Made by a program: the position numbers and the translations under genes
NCBI RefSeq assembly: GCF_035582795.1
Contig: NC_134368.1
Coordinates: 28,146,501-28,210,500 of the forward strand
Direction: 5' to 3'
Source: Mycteria americana
Lineage: Eukaryota; Chordata; Aves; Ciconiiformes; Ciconiidae
Length of the DNA: 64,000 nucleotides
In this document: piece by piece, positions 26,378-36,550 of the stretch
Numbering within the stretch: the first letter of the stretch is position 1
Layout of the letters: each line of letters opens with the position of its first letter
Notes under the pieces: model-generated
Told to the model about the DNA's origin: nothing
Database searches by the model: none
Seen by the model: the letters and a program-made list of their open reading frames with translations, nothing else

Positions 26378-26515
26378 CCTCCATGAATTTGTCTAATCTC
26401 TTCTGAGATAATTTAGGCTTTTGGCCTTTGTAACATCCCCTGGTATTAAACACCACAATTTAATTATACTGTGTGAGAAAGAGTAGTTCCTTTGATTCCT
26501 GTGTATATCTGGGCC
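26378..26515 (-). mobile_element. Ancient CR1/L3-like LINE remnant
   Basis: The reverse complement encodes a decayed version of the CR1-clade ORF2 C-terminus: a block like FSHSIIKLW, then LIPGDV, then a KRLDKFM-like block in a shifted frame, matching in order the [17 protein letters not shown] ... LDEV region seen in the young copy at 23.5 kb. It is far more diverged than the three + strand CR1 copies, carries at least one frameshift and a stop, and lies on the opposite strand. The spacing and the phrase 'catgaatttgtctaat' on the + strand are typical of old amniote CR1/L3 fossils. It shows insertion well before the radiation of modern birds (inference from divergence). Confidence 0.65.
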
Positions 26516-29500
26516 TCTTAATTGTAAATGAGCGTACATGGCAATTAATAAGGCTTTTAAACTGGAGAAGGGAAGTCATGAAGCTGATCACGTAGATCTG
26601 GCGTGTGAGGCTGAACACTGAAATGTGGGAGTGGGTAATGCCAAAGGCCTGAGCAACTAAAGGCTGGGACTCACAAAATGGAATAGTAGTACTGTACCAG
26701 ACCTTGCTAGATTTGCAGGCTTCCAAGAAATAGAGAGAATAATTATGTGAAAACATGAGAATGTCAGAACAATGACTAATGGTGTGATATACTTTATCAA
26801 TGAAGTTGTGGGTCATCACACAAGTAACTGTGTATGATGAATGCCTGTAAATGAAGACTGTTTTAGCATATTTCCTTTCCATTCATCTCCTTACCAAGAC
26901 TTGAACTGCACAGTCTTCAAAATTTGTGTATACCATGGATTTGTACCATTGTACGGTGGTAGAGTACGTTCTTCTTTGTTCTCAGTCCTTTGTTATTGTT
27001 TCTTTCCATATACTACATTCTCGAGAGAAATACAGGACCTTATTTTTGAAGAGTGACAATCTAAACCTAGGCCAGCTTTTAAGTCATACATTAATAGAGC
27101 AATATGCAGATTTAACAATTACTTAAAACTGCACAGTTTCTATGCATAGGCGAGCTGCAAGGCTCCAGATATGTCAAGGCAGCTCACTCCTGAAGGTTGT
27201 GGACAAACCCAACGATCCTTATTGCAACCTGGCAAACAAAGTGCGTCAGCCCATCCTCGCAGGAGGGCAGCAGCTCTGCCGGCCTCCCCTGAGCGAGTGC
27301 CACGGGGACTGCTGCTCAGACCCGGCACTTCTTTTGCCAGCTTGCTTAATCTTTAACATTGTTTTGTTGGCTAAGCAACCTGTTATTGTCCAAAGACTGC
27401 TAATTTCCTTGACCCCCTTCATCCTGGCTTTGTGGCATGCAGGGGTGACGTCAGTCTTGCAGAGTGAGGGATTCCACTTGGTGATGGGTGCTTGGTGATG
27501 GGGAGGACCCCAGGGCTGGTTACCCTCACTCTGCCTCTGACCACACCATGGGGCCCACCTCTGTACTTTGAGCACTTCAGAAAGGCAGATTTGTCTTCAC
27601 AGCATTCTTGTGGAGACAAACTGGAGAGAGACGAATAGGCCCACAGCTCGTTTGATTTCATGCAAGAGCCTCGTTTTTGGTATACTGTTTTGGGAAAGAG
27701 CTCGTGGCTCTTGACCCAAAGGAAAGGCAGGGCACCTGCCTGGTATGCCACCAAAACGAGCTTCCTGAGGGCTGGTCTAAATGCTTCCTTGTCTCCATCC
27801 ACATTGCTTCAGCTGGAGCAGAGTCTTTGGAGCCCTGCTTCATCTGCCCACGTGTTGCACCTTGTTGGGCTGATGGCCTCAGCTGAGCTAGCATCCAAAG
27901 ACATCTTCCTTAAGGCATCTCTGTGTGGAGTGCAGGAGCCAACTCAATCCTGAAGCTCTGAAACCTGGTATCCCATGGTCAAGCCACCTTTTGACAAAAT
28001 GTTGCGCTAAGTCCAAATCTATTGACCTTCAAGACACCATTTCTTCATTAACACTGCCACTGAAGGGAGAAGAGAGGCGATGCTAGGGAGCTAGGGACAA
28101 CAAATTCTCACAGAGCTGACTACAGGGCTGTTGTCCTTAGTGAGAGCTGTACACAGGTTCCTGTTTCTGTGGGAAATTCCGGTGGAATTTCATTTCTGTG
28201 GAAGACACAGAACCTCAAAATTTCCTGTGGAGCAAGATAGCCAAATGTTTTGTTTGGCATGACTTACATTTACAATTTTATTTTTAATTTAAAATTTCTG
28301 AACTAAATAACTTGAGGATAGAATCAAATTATTCTAGACCAAATAAGTTGCAACAGATGTTATAACTTTTTGAAAATGTTTTATTAACTGAAACAAAATG
28401 TTATTGAAAATCTTCCTGTGAGACATTTCAGTACCGAGTTATGGAATTTTTCTAATTGAAACATTTTCTGACAGAAGATTTTAAGCACACTCTATATTTG
28501 TTTTGCCTGTGCTTTTTTAGCGTTTTTAATGCATTTTTGTAATTTCAAAGCAAATACAAAAAAGAATAATAAAGGCAAAAGAAATTCTTTCTGGGACTGA
28601 GAACATTTAGTACTAATGGACAATGCAAACCCAGAAAGTATTTTTTAAATGGCCTGTACACTCCTACAATTTCACACTGAAGAGTAATTGCTTTCGTAAG
28701 CTGCCAGTCTTATTTTATACAATGCTCAGATGTTACAGTGCTTTCATTAATTTATGCTGACAATATTGTAAAAAAAACCCTCCAGAAGAGCACAGGAGGG
28801 GGCAACTTCCTGGGGAAGTTTCACATCTCATGGACCATTTGTACCATTTGCTTTTAACCATAGAAGAGAGTTTCCTGTTTTCAAACATCTCTTTTTGGAA
28901 GTAGGAGAGTGGTTTGGTGACAAAGGAGCACTCAAAATACATCAACGTTGCCAAGGCAGAAATATAAAGCAGTAATGTGAGGATCTTGAGGGCATTGTGC
29001 AGACTATTAAACTAATGGAACAGCTGTTGCTGACAGAGGGGCAAGGTTTCCAGGGCTTTGGGAAACTCTTGCAATTACTTGCTAGGTTTGGTAGTATTGT
29101 TGCAGATGTTCAAAATTCAGACACTAACTGTTCAGCAACTAAACGTAGTGAAATTTTTTTGTGAAAACAACAGAAGATTGGGGGGGCGATGTATTATCCA
29201 ACAGGATGATGCCAAAAGCCATTTAATGGTCACTCAAAAAATGATGCCATCTCCTTCCAGACCACCACGTCATCCATTCAGGGCTATTGGCTGGTACTTC
29301 CATCTCAAAGTCTTTCCTGCTGCTAAGAACATGCACCCATTTCTCAAAAAGGTGGAGCAGAGATCATTGTTTCTCTTTGGGTGTTTCATGGCCCCTAGAG
29401 CATGAAAATCAGTCAGAGGATCTGCTTGCTTGCTCTTCAGCAATGGTCTGTGGTTGGATTGACAACATGAGAAGTAGGAGGTGTGGGACAAGAGCTCTGT

Positions 29501-32500
29501 TCAGCTTAAATCCACAGCTCCAGTCTAGCAAGATTGACCTAACTGTGAGACTGTCGGGTACAAAATCCTCTGTCTCTGACTGTGGTGTAAAAAACCACTA
29601 TCAACTGCTCTGAAGGCCTGATTCTGACGGTTTAGGTATTCTCAGAGCCTAGTGCAAAGGAAACCTTTGGGATGTAAGGAGAAAAGCGACTACTTTCTGG
29701 TTGTTGGTTGTTCTTACAGAGGAGGTCGATATGTGCTGAACTGGAGGGGTCATCAGAGCTTCCCCAAGAGTTGCATTTCACTAGGCTAGTGGGGTACTGA
29801 GTGAGGTTTCTTCGGATTTTAGCAGACTTTTGGTATTTAAGACCGTATTTGGTCATAACAGCAAATTTGGAGAGGCTTGGGAAAACCAAGACCTGAAAGT
29901 GTTCTCTTTTTGATCATCAGTGTTTCAAGGCAAGTGTAAAATTGAATAAAGAAATGTGAAGGGTTTGTGGCTTTTGAGTATTTAATAGCTTCCATAATCT
30001 CTCTCTGAGAGAGACTGGTCAATCTTCTCTGCATCCTGAACACTACCTAGATCCTGTGCTTCTACCTGACAGTGACAGCACAGTACCCACTGCTGGGGCT
30101 TGCTTTAAAGGTTTTGTGATTTGGGCACAGACAACCATGACAACAGAATCTGCATAAAATGTTCACTTATTTCTACATAGTTCTCTAAAGAAACTTCCCT
30201 CCGTTATGAAATACTGATTTTTCATTACCTCCTGGATGACTGCTGGGTCAGAATCCCATCAGTCTGGATCTTGTACGAACCCACGGAGTAGATAGCAGTT
30301 TGTGATTTCCAGGCTGAGAATGCAGCTCCTGAAGCAAAAGTCTGACCTTCACTGTTAACGCCTAGTGCCTCCCCTACTGAATTTACCAGAAAACTCTGGA
30401 ATCATAAGATTGGACTCCCCCCCCCCCCCATTTTTTTAATGATAACAGAGAACTTTTATAAAAATACGTACATCCAAAGCTAGTGCAGAAATGAGCATAG
30501 ATAACACACAAAATTAAGAACTGAAGGGCTGTATTTATATTGATTCTGTTTTTTTGCTAATAATTATATGGTAACAAAATGCTAAACTAACAGTACCAAA
30601 TACAAAAGAAAGAGAAAAAAAGTCAATACTTATTATATTCGGACTCAGAATGGTCAGATAGATGTGACTACTTTTTGACACATTTGCCAATATTTCCTTC
30701 CCCCCTCCCGTTAGCAGCTGTCTGGTGAAACCCAGTGAGTGGACACAAAGGGACAAACCCAAGCAGAGTATAACTTCAGAGGAACGACTCGAGGGACGTG
30801 TTCAGTCCATTATGATAAGCAGGGAATGCAGGCTGATTGGCATCTCTCCAACGTTACAACATTGTATTTAAAGATGGAGAAATTACTTTTAGCACATGCT
30901 GTTTTCCCCCCAAAATGTATGCACAGCAGTGCACACTGTCTTTTCACGAATATGATTGCCTTTAAAAGATAAGCTGCTTGGATATGTTGTTTATTCTTCT
31001 GATTTATTTATGGATTTATAGGTTGAGGGGAAGCTCCTCTTGGTGGGGGAAGTTTTTGTTTTGTTTGGGTCTGTTCTAGGAATCAGCCTACCTTATTTAT
31101 AATGAGAAGGATGGAATCTGTAGGTGTTCAATTAACTTAAAGTAAAATGTGAAAGCTGGTGTCATTACAAAAGATCATCTTCAGGCTGCACCTTGCCTTG
31201 AGAAACTCTTTAGAAATGCCAGTAGATCTACTGGTGACACTGCCAAGATCAAACCTAGAACAAAGGCTGTTACTTGGAATCAAATATACTTGTTTATAAG
31301 TGAACTTCACAAGGTTTCTGAACTTTAATACTTATAAAATTGGCTCCCTGGAAGGCCAATGAACCAGAGCAGGAGCCACCCTATTGCTCTGAGCTTGCCC
31401 AGTGGCTTGTATGGAGGAGTCCAGGTTATGACCAAGCCACTGAAGTGCTACAGCAATGAAGACCATTGCCTTGTTCCTTGCTCAAACCTGTGCTTTGCTC
31501 TCCTTTTTTAAACTACTTTCTCCAAATAACAGCTATGGGCTTGAAGGGTCTGACATACTGAAGCTTGCCAAACATAGGATAGAATTGCTAACATAGGAAA
31601 GGTTGCTACGTGTGAGAGGATATATCTTCGTCTTTTAAAAGCGAACTCTGAGTGAACTGAAGCTAGGATGTGAAGCCAGATGATTGCCCTGCTGAGGTGT
31701 GGTGGTGTTTTGTGACCCTGCTTTACGCAGGATGCTGTCATGTGTCCTACACTTCCGAGTGACAAAGAAATGGGAAGGTCACAAATGGCCACAGTACCAC
31801 AGCCTTCCTTTTCATGCACAGTTTTTCTGAAGAGGTATGTGGCAGATAGCGCTACTGATAATGTAACCAGCTGTCCAAAATTCATTTGTACCAAGGCAGT
31901 CCATGTCGTATTATGTCTCTGAGAACTGAGAATGTCACAGGAAAATGGCTTTGGCAAGCAAAACACAGGTTTCTTTTAAATCTTACTTCAAAGTTAAATG
32001 GTGCTGGATTATGACTGGATTATATTAGTGCTCACCTTTGGGGAAGACGCTTGAACTCTAAATCTTTACTTATCAGATCCATACTAGACAGAGTACTGCC
32101 ACTGTCTTTCTTGTGGTCATGATTCAAACGTGGACATTTATTGCAGCAAGAAGAGTTACAAACATTAACTTTCTTCTTCTCTTCGCAACATTACCTGGAG
32201 GTCATGCATTGCTATCTGGAAATAGTTCACACTATTCCTAAAAGCTTTAGGGCCTTCCTTGAGTGGCTTTATGACCCTTGGAGCAGCTCTAGGTTACTCT
32301 CCTCCTCCATCCCTCTGTGCCCAGCCGGTGGCTCTTGTCAGGTCTTACCAGCGCGATGAGCGATCCAGTTACATGGCGTGTAAGCCTTGAGTATTGACGA
32401 GACTGTTGAGGCTCCGGGTGGATGAATCGGGGAGCATCTGCCAGGGGATGCTCATCCAGGGGATGTGGTGGAACACACCCAAAGTGTGATGACGAGTGTG

Positions 32501-32520
32501 ATTAGGTTAGAGTTAGAACA
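26516..32520. other. Intergenic, no gene recognised
   Basis: No recognisable exon or RNA gene. A 13-base C run (30,417-30,429) followed by T7 is the only notable simple repeat. The minus-strand frames at 26,460-26,882 (140 codons, its end overlapping the LINE fossil) and at 31,508-31,966 (152 codons) are somewhat longer than their neighbours but have no recognisable domain. 32,400-32,480 has a short local duplication of CCAGGGGATG. The rest is mixed AT-rich sequence. Confidence 0.5.
30417..30429. repeat. Poly-C tract (13 bases)
   Basis: Thirteen C residues are followed after one A by a seven-base T run. Homopolymers of this length are error-prone in sequencing and replication. Confidence 0.9.
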
Positions 32521-32681
32521 AGGAAGTGGTTGAGTCACCATCCCTGGAGGTATTTAAAAGACGTTTGGATGAGGTGCTTAGGGACATGGTGTAGTGGTGG
32601 ACTTGGTAGTGTTAGGTTTACGGTTGGACTCGATGATCTTAAAGGTCTTTTCCAACCTATAGGATTCTGTGATTCTCTGAT
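32521..32681 (+). mobile_element. CR1 LINE 3'-end fragment
   Basis: About 160 bp match the last part of CR1: the ORF2 C-terminal codons ([16 protein letters not shown] block), the ORF2 stop GTGTAG and the short 3' UTR ending in TATAGGATTCTGTGATTCT. It is severely 5'-truncated, as most CR1 copies are. It is closely similar to the copies at 20.4-23.7 kb and 42.2-42.8 kb and lies on the same strand, so all three belong to one subfamily. It directly abuts the GC-rich minisatellite that follows. Confidence 0.9.
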
Positions 32682-32689
32682 TAGATTTC

Positions 32690-33125
32690 CCGCAGTGTCG
32701 CCCCGCTCCAGTCGCCTGCAGCGGGGGGAGACCGGCTGTGGGAGAGGGGTGACGTTTTCAGCCCGGCTGTGGGAGAGGGGTGACGTTTTCAGCCCGGCTG
32801 TGGGAGGGGGGTCATGTGTTTAGACCGGCTGCGGGAGGGGGTGACGTTTTCAGCCCGGCTGTGGGAGGGGGTGAGGTTTTCAGCCCGGCTGCGGGAGAGG
32901 GGTAAGCTTTTTAGACCGGCTGCGGGAGGGGGTGAGGTTTTCAGGGCGGGTGTGGGAGGGTGAGGTTTTTGGCGGTGCCCCGGGGGCAGCGGCGGGCCCG
33001 TCGGGAAGGCTGGGCGGCCGGGTGCCGCGCCGCAGCCGCTGCGGGGGCCGGCCCGGGCGGAGCGCAGCGCTTCGCCTGCCCCGCCGAGCAGCCCGCCAGC
33101 GGGTACAGCTGTTGTAAGACGCGGA
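32690..33125. promoter_or_regulatory. Isolated CpG-rich block (candidate CpG island)
   Basis: Except for the SHISA3 promoter this is the most GC- and CpG-rich part of the window. The array (32,732-32,972) is followed by about 145 bp with many CpGs, including GCCGCGCC- and CCGGCCCGGGCGG-type segments (32,975-33,120). A GTAAGA at 33,114-33,119 could be a weak + strand splice donor. It may be the promoter/first exon of an unannotated non-coding transcript or just a GC-rich tandem-repeat region; there is no downstream gene to attach it to in this window. The island criterion (length, CpG ratio) was judged by eye. Confidence 0.4.
32732..32972. repeat. GC-rich minisatellite, eight 30-31 bp units
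   Basis: Units begin at about 32,732, 32,763, 32,794, 32,825, 32,855, 32,885, 32,916 and 32,946 and share a CCGGCTGYGGGAGRGGG core. Most units end in a ...TTTTCAGCC type tail; units three and six instead end in a ...TTTAGAC type tail, so the array has a three-unit (about 91 bp) higher-order pattern. Several units carry a TGACGTTTT segment. The array starts about 50 bp after a CR1 3' end. The 149-codon frame on the minus strand (32,789-33,238) reads the array as a repeated Ser/Arg/Pro peptide and is most likely a by-product. Confidence 0.85.
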
Positions 33126-34149
33126 TTTTCACAGATCTCGCATGTGCCAGTTATCTGAACACAGACCGGGCTTGCTACTGGAAGCATCGGACTTTCCAGA
33201 AAAAAGCCGTAAGGTGTATAGAAAAGGATTTCTTTCATTAAGGACCACTGTTTTGATTAATATACAAAGCTTTTGAAACAGCTGGAGGATCACTGCTGCA
33301 ATGACCGTACACAGGGAAATGTGGCTCACACGTATCTCCATAAGCTCTTCATTTCAAGAAGGAACCAGCACCAAAGGAAGAAGAAAAGGTGGTGAGAGGC
33401 TCACGCGGGATGCCCGTGGTGGGACTCAGGATGGGTTTGACACGCTTCTGCTCGCCTCTCTCTCCCCTGCGCTTTAACTACAACTACTTAAAAAGACTTT
33501 CCTATGCTTTGAATAGTTTAGAGCATTGCTGAAAATGCAGATGCTGGGTGCCCTCACCTTTACTTCAAATCAAAGGAGATGTGGGTGAAATAAAGCCTCA
33601 AAGAAGGCTCAGTACTTCATGAAATCTTATGAAAAGTACAATTTTCTGAATTAATACGTCGAATGAGATAACTTGGGTTTCAGACAGGATTTTTTTTTTC
33701 ATGATTCTCTATACCAGGTATTTTGGACAATGGAGATATAGGTAGGGTATGCTATACTTTCCAATTCCAATACTTTTTCATTGCATCAATACCTTTGGGG
33801 CAGATCTCACTGGAAGGTTGTCCTGTCTTTCAGCTAACAGTGTACAGAGTTTGCCTCATATAAATATGGATGCTCCTGTCCCAATGGTGAATTCAAAGTC
33901 TGCCCAAGTAGTAATCTGGCTGTCTGAAAATAAAAGAATATCAAGAAAAAGTCAGTGGCTTTAATTTATTCAGACTACAAACAATGCGGTAAACTCCTGT
34001 AAATGTTTGGGATGCATCAATGTCTTCCTGAGTCTGGCAGTTATGTTTTTTTCAGGGCACAACTCGTATTTGTTTGCAGACGCTGGCAGGGGAGACAGAG
34101 TGCTCTGACGAGCTGCAGGCACAGGCTGCTTCAGCAGATTCCAGGGATT

Positions 34150-34460
34150 TGTTCTCCTTGTTTATTCCAAAAATAAGCGCATCTCCTCCTAATAAATGTT
34201 GTATGCAAATATGGCTCAGTCATTTCTACATGAGGTTCTAATTCATTCATTTAAAGATGTTCATTTTGTAGTGTATGCAAATTTGCATATGTAATTCAGC
34301 AAAGGCAGGAGCAATCTTTTATTCTCATCACTTCTGACATTTTAATCAATGATTTATGTCTTATTCTTACATTTATTAGCCCTCCCTCAGAATGCTAAGG
34401 CAGATTATTATGCATTGATATTTCTATACATATATAAAGCTCATTAAGGCTCTTTGACAG
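34150..34460. promoter_or_regulatory. Candidate enhancer with octamer motifs
   Basis: An AT-rich stretch holds three POU-type octamer motifs: ATGCAAAT at 34,203-34,210 and a pair of oppositely oriented octamers that overlap to form the perfect 16-bp palindrome TATGCAAATTTGCATA at 34,274-34,289. A related TATGCATTGAT sits near 34,410. Octamers bind POU-domain factors. Position in a gene-poor interval upstream of a developmental gene makes an enhancer plausible, but the evidence is motifs and composition only; conservation cannot be seen from one sequence. Confidence 0.35.
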
Positions 34461-34550
34461 AAGGATGGTCAAAGTGCAGGAACAGGGGGCAGGCATTTGA
34501 GGGCTCATGCTTTACCTTCTCTACAGGCTGGTTGTGCTCATTTGATAAAC

Positions 34551-34686
34551 AACTTCCCCGTGTCACCGTCATTCCATCTGTACAATAGAGATAGCATTGC
34601 CCGAACTCAGAGGTGCGACTAATTGGAGTTTTTAAAGCTTTTTGAGCTCTCTGGCTGGAAGCTGCTATATAAATATTCTTCTGGTC
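34551..34686 (+). mobile_element. MIR-type SINE remnant (3' part)
   Basis: The segment reads as a diverged MIR/amniote-MIR 3' half: a TTCC-ATCTGTACAATAGAGATAG block (in MIR: TTTCC-CATCTGTAAAATGGGGATAA), then TTTTTAAAGCTTTTTGAGCTCT and GGAAGCTGCTATATAAATATTCTTC, resembling the family's GTAAAGCGCTTTGAGAT-GGC-GCTATATAAAT tail. The tail is the part shared with the L2/CR1-type LINE that mobilised it. The 5' tRNA-like head is lost or too diverged to see. Confidence 0.6.
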
Positions 34687-36343
34687 ACAAAGAAAATTAA
34701 TGAGGTACAGTCCTATGTAATGGAGATATCATCCGTTACTTCTAGGTTTTGTCTGTGTTTAAAGGTGGCTGCAGAAATGGCATCCTCCTCTTCTAGAGAC
34801 TGCCCTTGTAGGTATTCACAGTCACATACTCACTGACTTTTTGACAAAATGCAGCTTTTACTGCTGTTTCCTTCTTCTGACTTCGTTGGCTTTCCAGATC
34901 TGAGAGACTAAACTGGATTTTATTACCTCCTAGACACTATCAACAGAATAATTTATCTAGTCTCAATGCCAGTCAGTCACTCCTCTGTGAATCCTTGGAG
35001 GGCAGTTGAGTTACAAGGATGATTGGGAAAGGCCGAATTGTAAGACACAGAATTACAGAGGAGTCATTTTAAAGGCCTGATTTAACCTACAAGACCTTTA
35101 CGGCTGGGATGAATGTGTGAATAGAAAGAAATCAGCTGGGATCACAGATCCCATTTTGAGTCTGAACCAGGTCTCAGTATTTAGAAGAGTTATTTGTGAT
35201 GAGAGAAAACAACAAGGGATTTTTCAAAAGTAAAATTTCAACTTAAAGAGTGCAAATATGGCCATGCAAGTCTCTCAGAGTTAGAGCTTTGCCCACGTGA
35301 TTTTTGGAAATTTGTTTGTATTCCTATATGCAATAAAGGCAGCCCTGCTCCCTGCAGGAGTCCAGTTCCAATTTCCAGAAGTGTAAATCCATTGATGGTA
35401 CCTGTCAAAAGCAAAATCCCAAGCATGTTTACTCTTAGAAATGGGAACTATAAACTTACACTTTGTGCATGGGTAAATACCACACCATATTCTCGGAGAA
35501 CACAGGCATATGTGAGAAACCTGTTCTTTATTCAGTACAGCCATTGCATGCAGCTCAAGTTCACGGTGTCCCTGTAAAAAGAAGATTTCTGGAGGATATC
35601 TGAAGTCTCAGTTCAAACTCTTTTCAACGGAGTAGTTTATGAATTGCCCCTGCTGCACACTGCAGTCTGCATCCTATGTTCCATGTGTCTGCAGCTACTG
35701 ACCGCATCCAGTAAATCCATGTGATTGCAGCTACTGACTAGTTGGCTCAAAGTAAGGATGACAGCCACAAGAGAGCTAGAGTTACAACTAGATATTTTCA
35801 TTATAAGAAAGTCCCACCTGACACCTAGTTCTACTCAGATATTGTTGAGTCCTATGACTGTCAAATATACCCAAATAATTTTGACGCCGTGCTGTCAAGC
35901 CCAGGATAATGGGGATAAACAACTTGCATTATAGTTTCTTTCTAAGAACAACAAGAAACTATAGTGATACTTAGAAAAATAATAATTTTTTACATTCGTC
36001 TAATGCTAAAGATCCTAAAGAGAGATGTGTGCACATTCCTCTGTTCTTGGACGTGTAGCTTAAAAAAGTTCCAGTCGCTACTAGTGAGGAAATGTATTAA
36101 TTCTAGGGAGGTGCTCAGGAGTCAAAGAAAAGCGGGGAAAAGAGGCACTGTAGGGTCTTACCAATCTTGCCTCTTCTGAAAGCATGGGTCAGACTCTCCT
36201 CTCCTAAGCAAACTGTTGCAAAAGTAGCCAAATTCCAGAACTCCAAGGCTAGACAACTACCTTAAAAAAAAAAGAAAAAATATTTTTGTAAAAATGACAT
36301 GAATCCAGGGGCTGGCGCTCTAAGAAAGTCACTGTCCATCCTT

Positions 36344-36364
36344 CTCCTCCTCCTCCTCCTCCTC
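36344..36364. repeat. (CTC)n microsatellite
   Basis: Seven CTC/TCC trinucleotide units in a pyrimidine-rich stretch that extends to about 36,375. Confidence 0.85.
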
Positions 36365-36479
36365 TTCTCTCTCCTGACAGGTGGGAAAAAAAAGCTCCAG
36401 TATTTCACGCTCTGAGGAAACAGTTTCCTCAGAAAAACAAAGCATTTCCTAGTCCATGTTATAAGGACATACCAAACAC

Positions 36480-36550
36480 ATTTTATTTTATTATATTTTA
36501 TTTTATTTTATTTTATTTTATTTTATTTTATTTTATTTTATTTTATTTAT
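36480..36550. repeat. (TTTTA)n microsatellite
   Basis: About 14 near-perfect TTTTA pentamers, with one TATAT variation near the left end. The purity suggests recent length change. No poly(A)-ended retrotransposon was recognised next to it. Confidence 0.92.

Noticed and set aside
26460-26882. 140-codon minus-strand frame thought at first to be a receptor fragment
   Set aside because: No conserved receptor motifs, and its end runs into the old LINE fossil.
29058-29405. 115-codon frame with a QQDDAKSH block that recalls the QQDNA-H box of Tc1/mariner transposases
   Set aside because: Only about eight residues agree, the flanks do not match, and no terminal inverted repeats were seen. Likely chance.
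32789-33238. 149-codon minus-strand frame with Ser/Arg/Pro repeats
   Set aside because: It is the translation of the minisatellite and CpG block; no promoter or splice evidence supports it.
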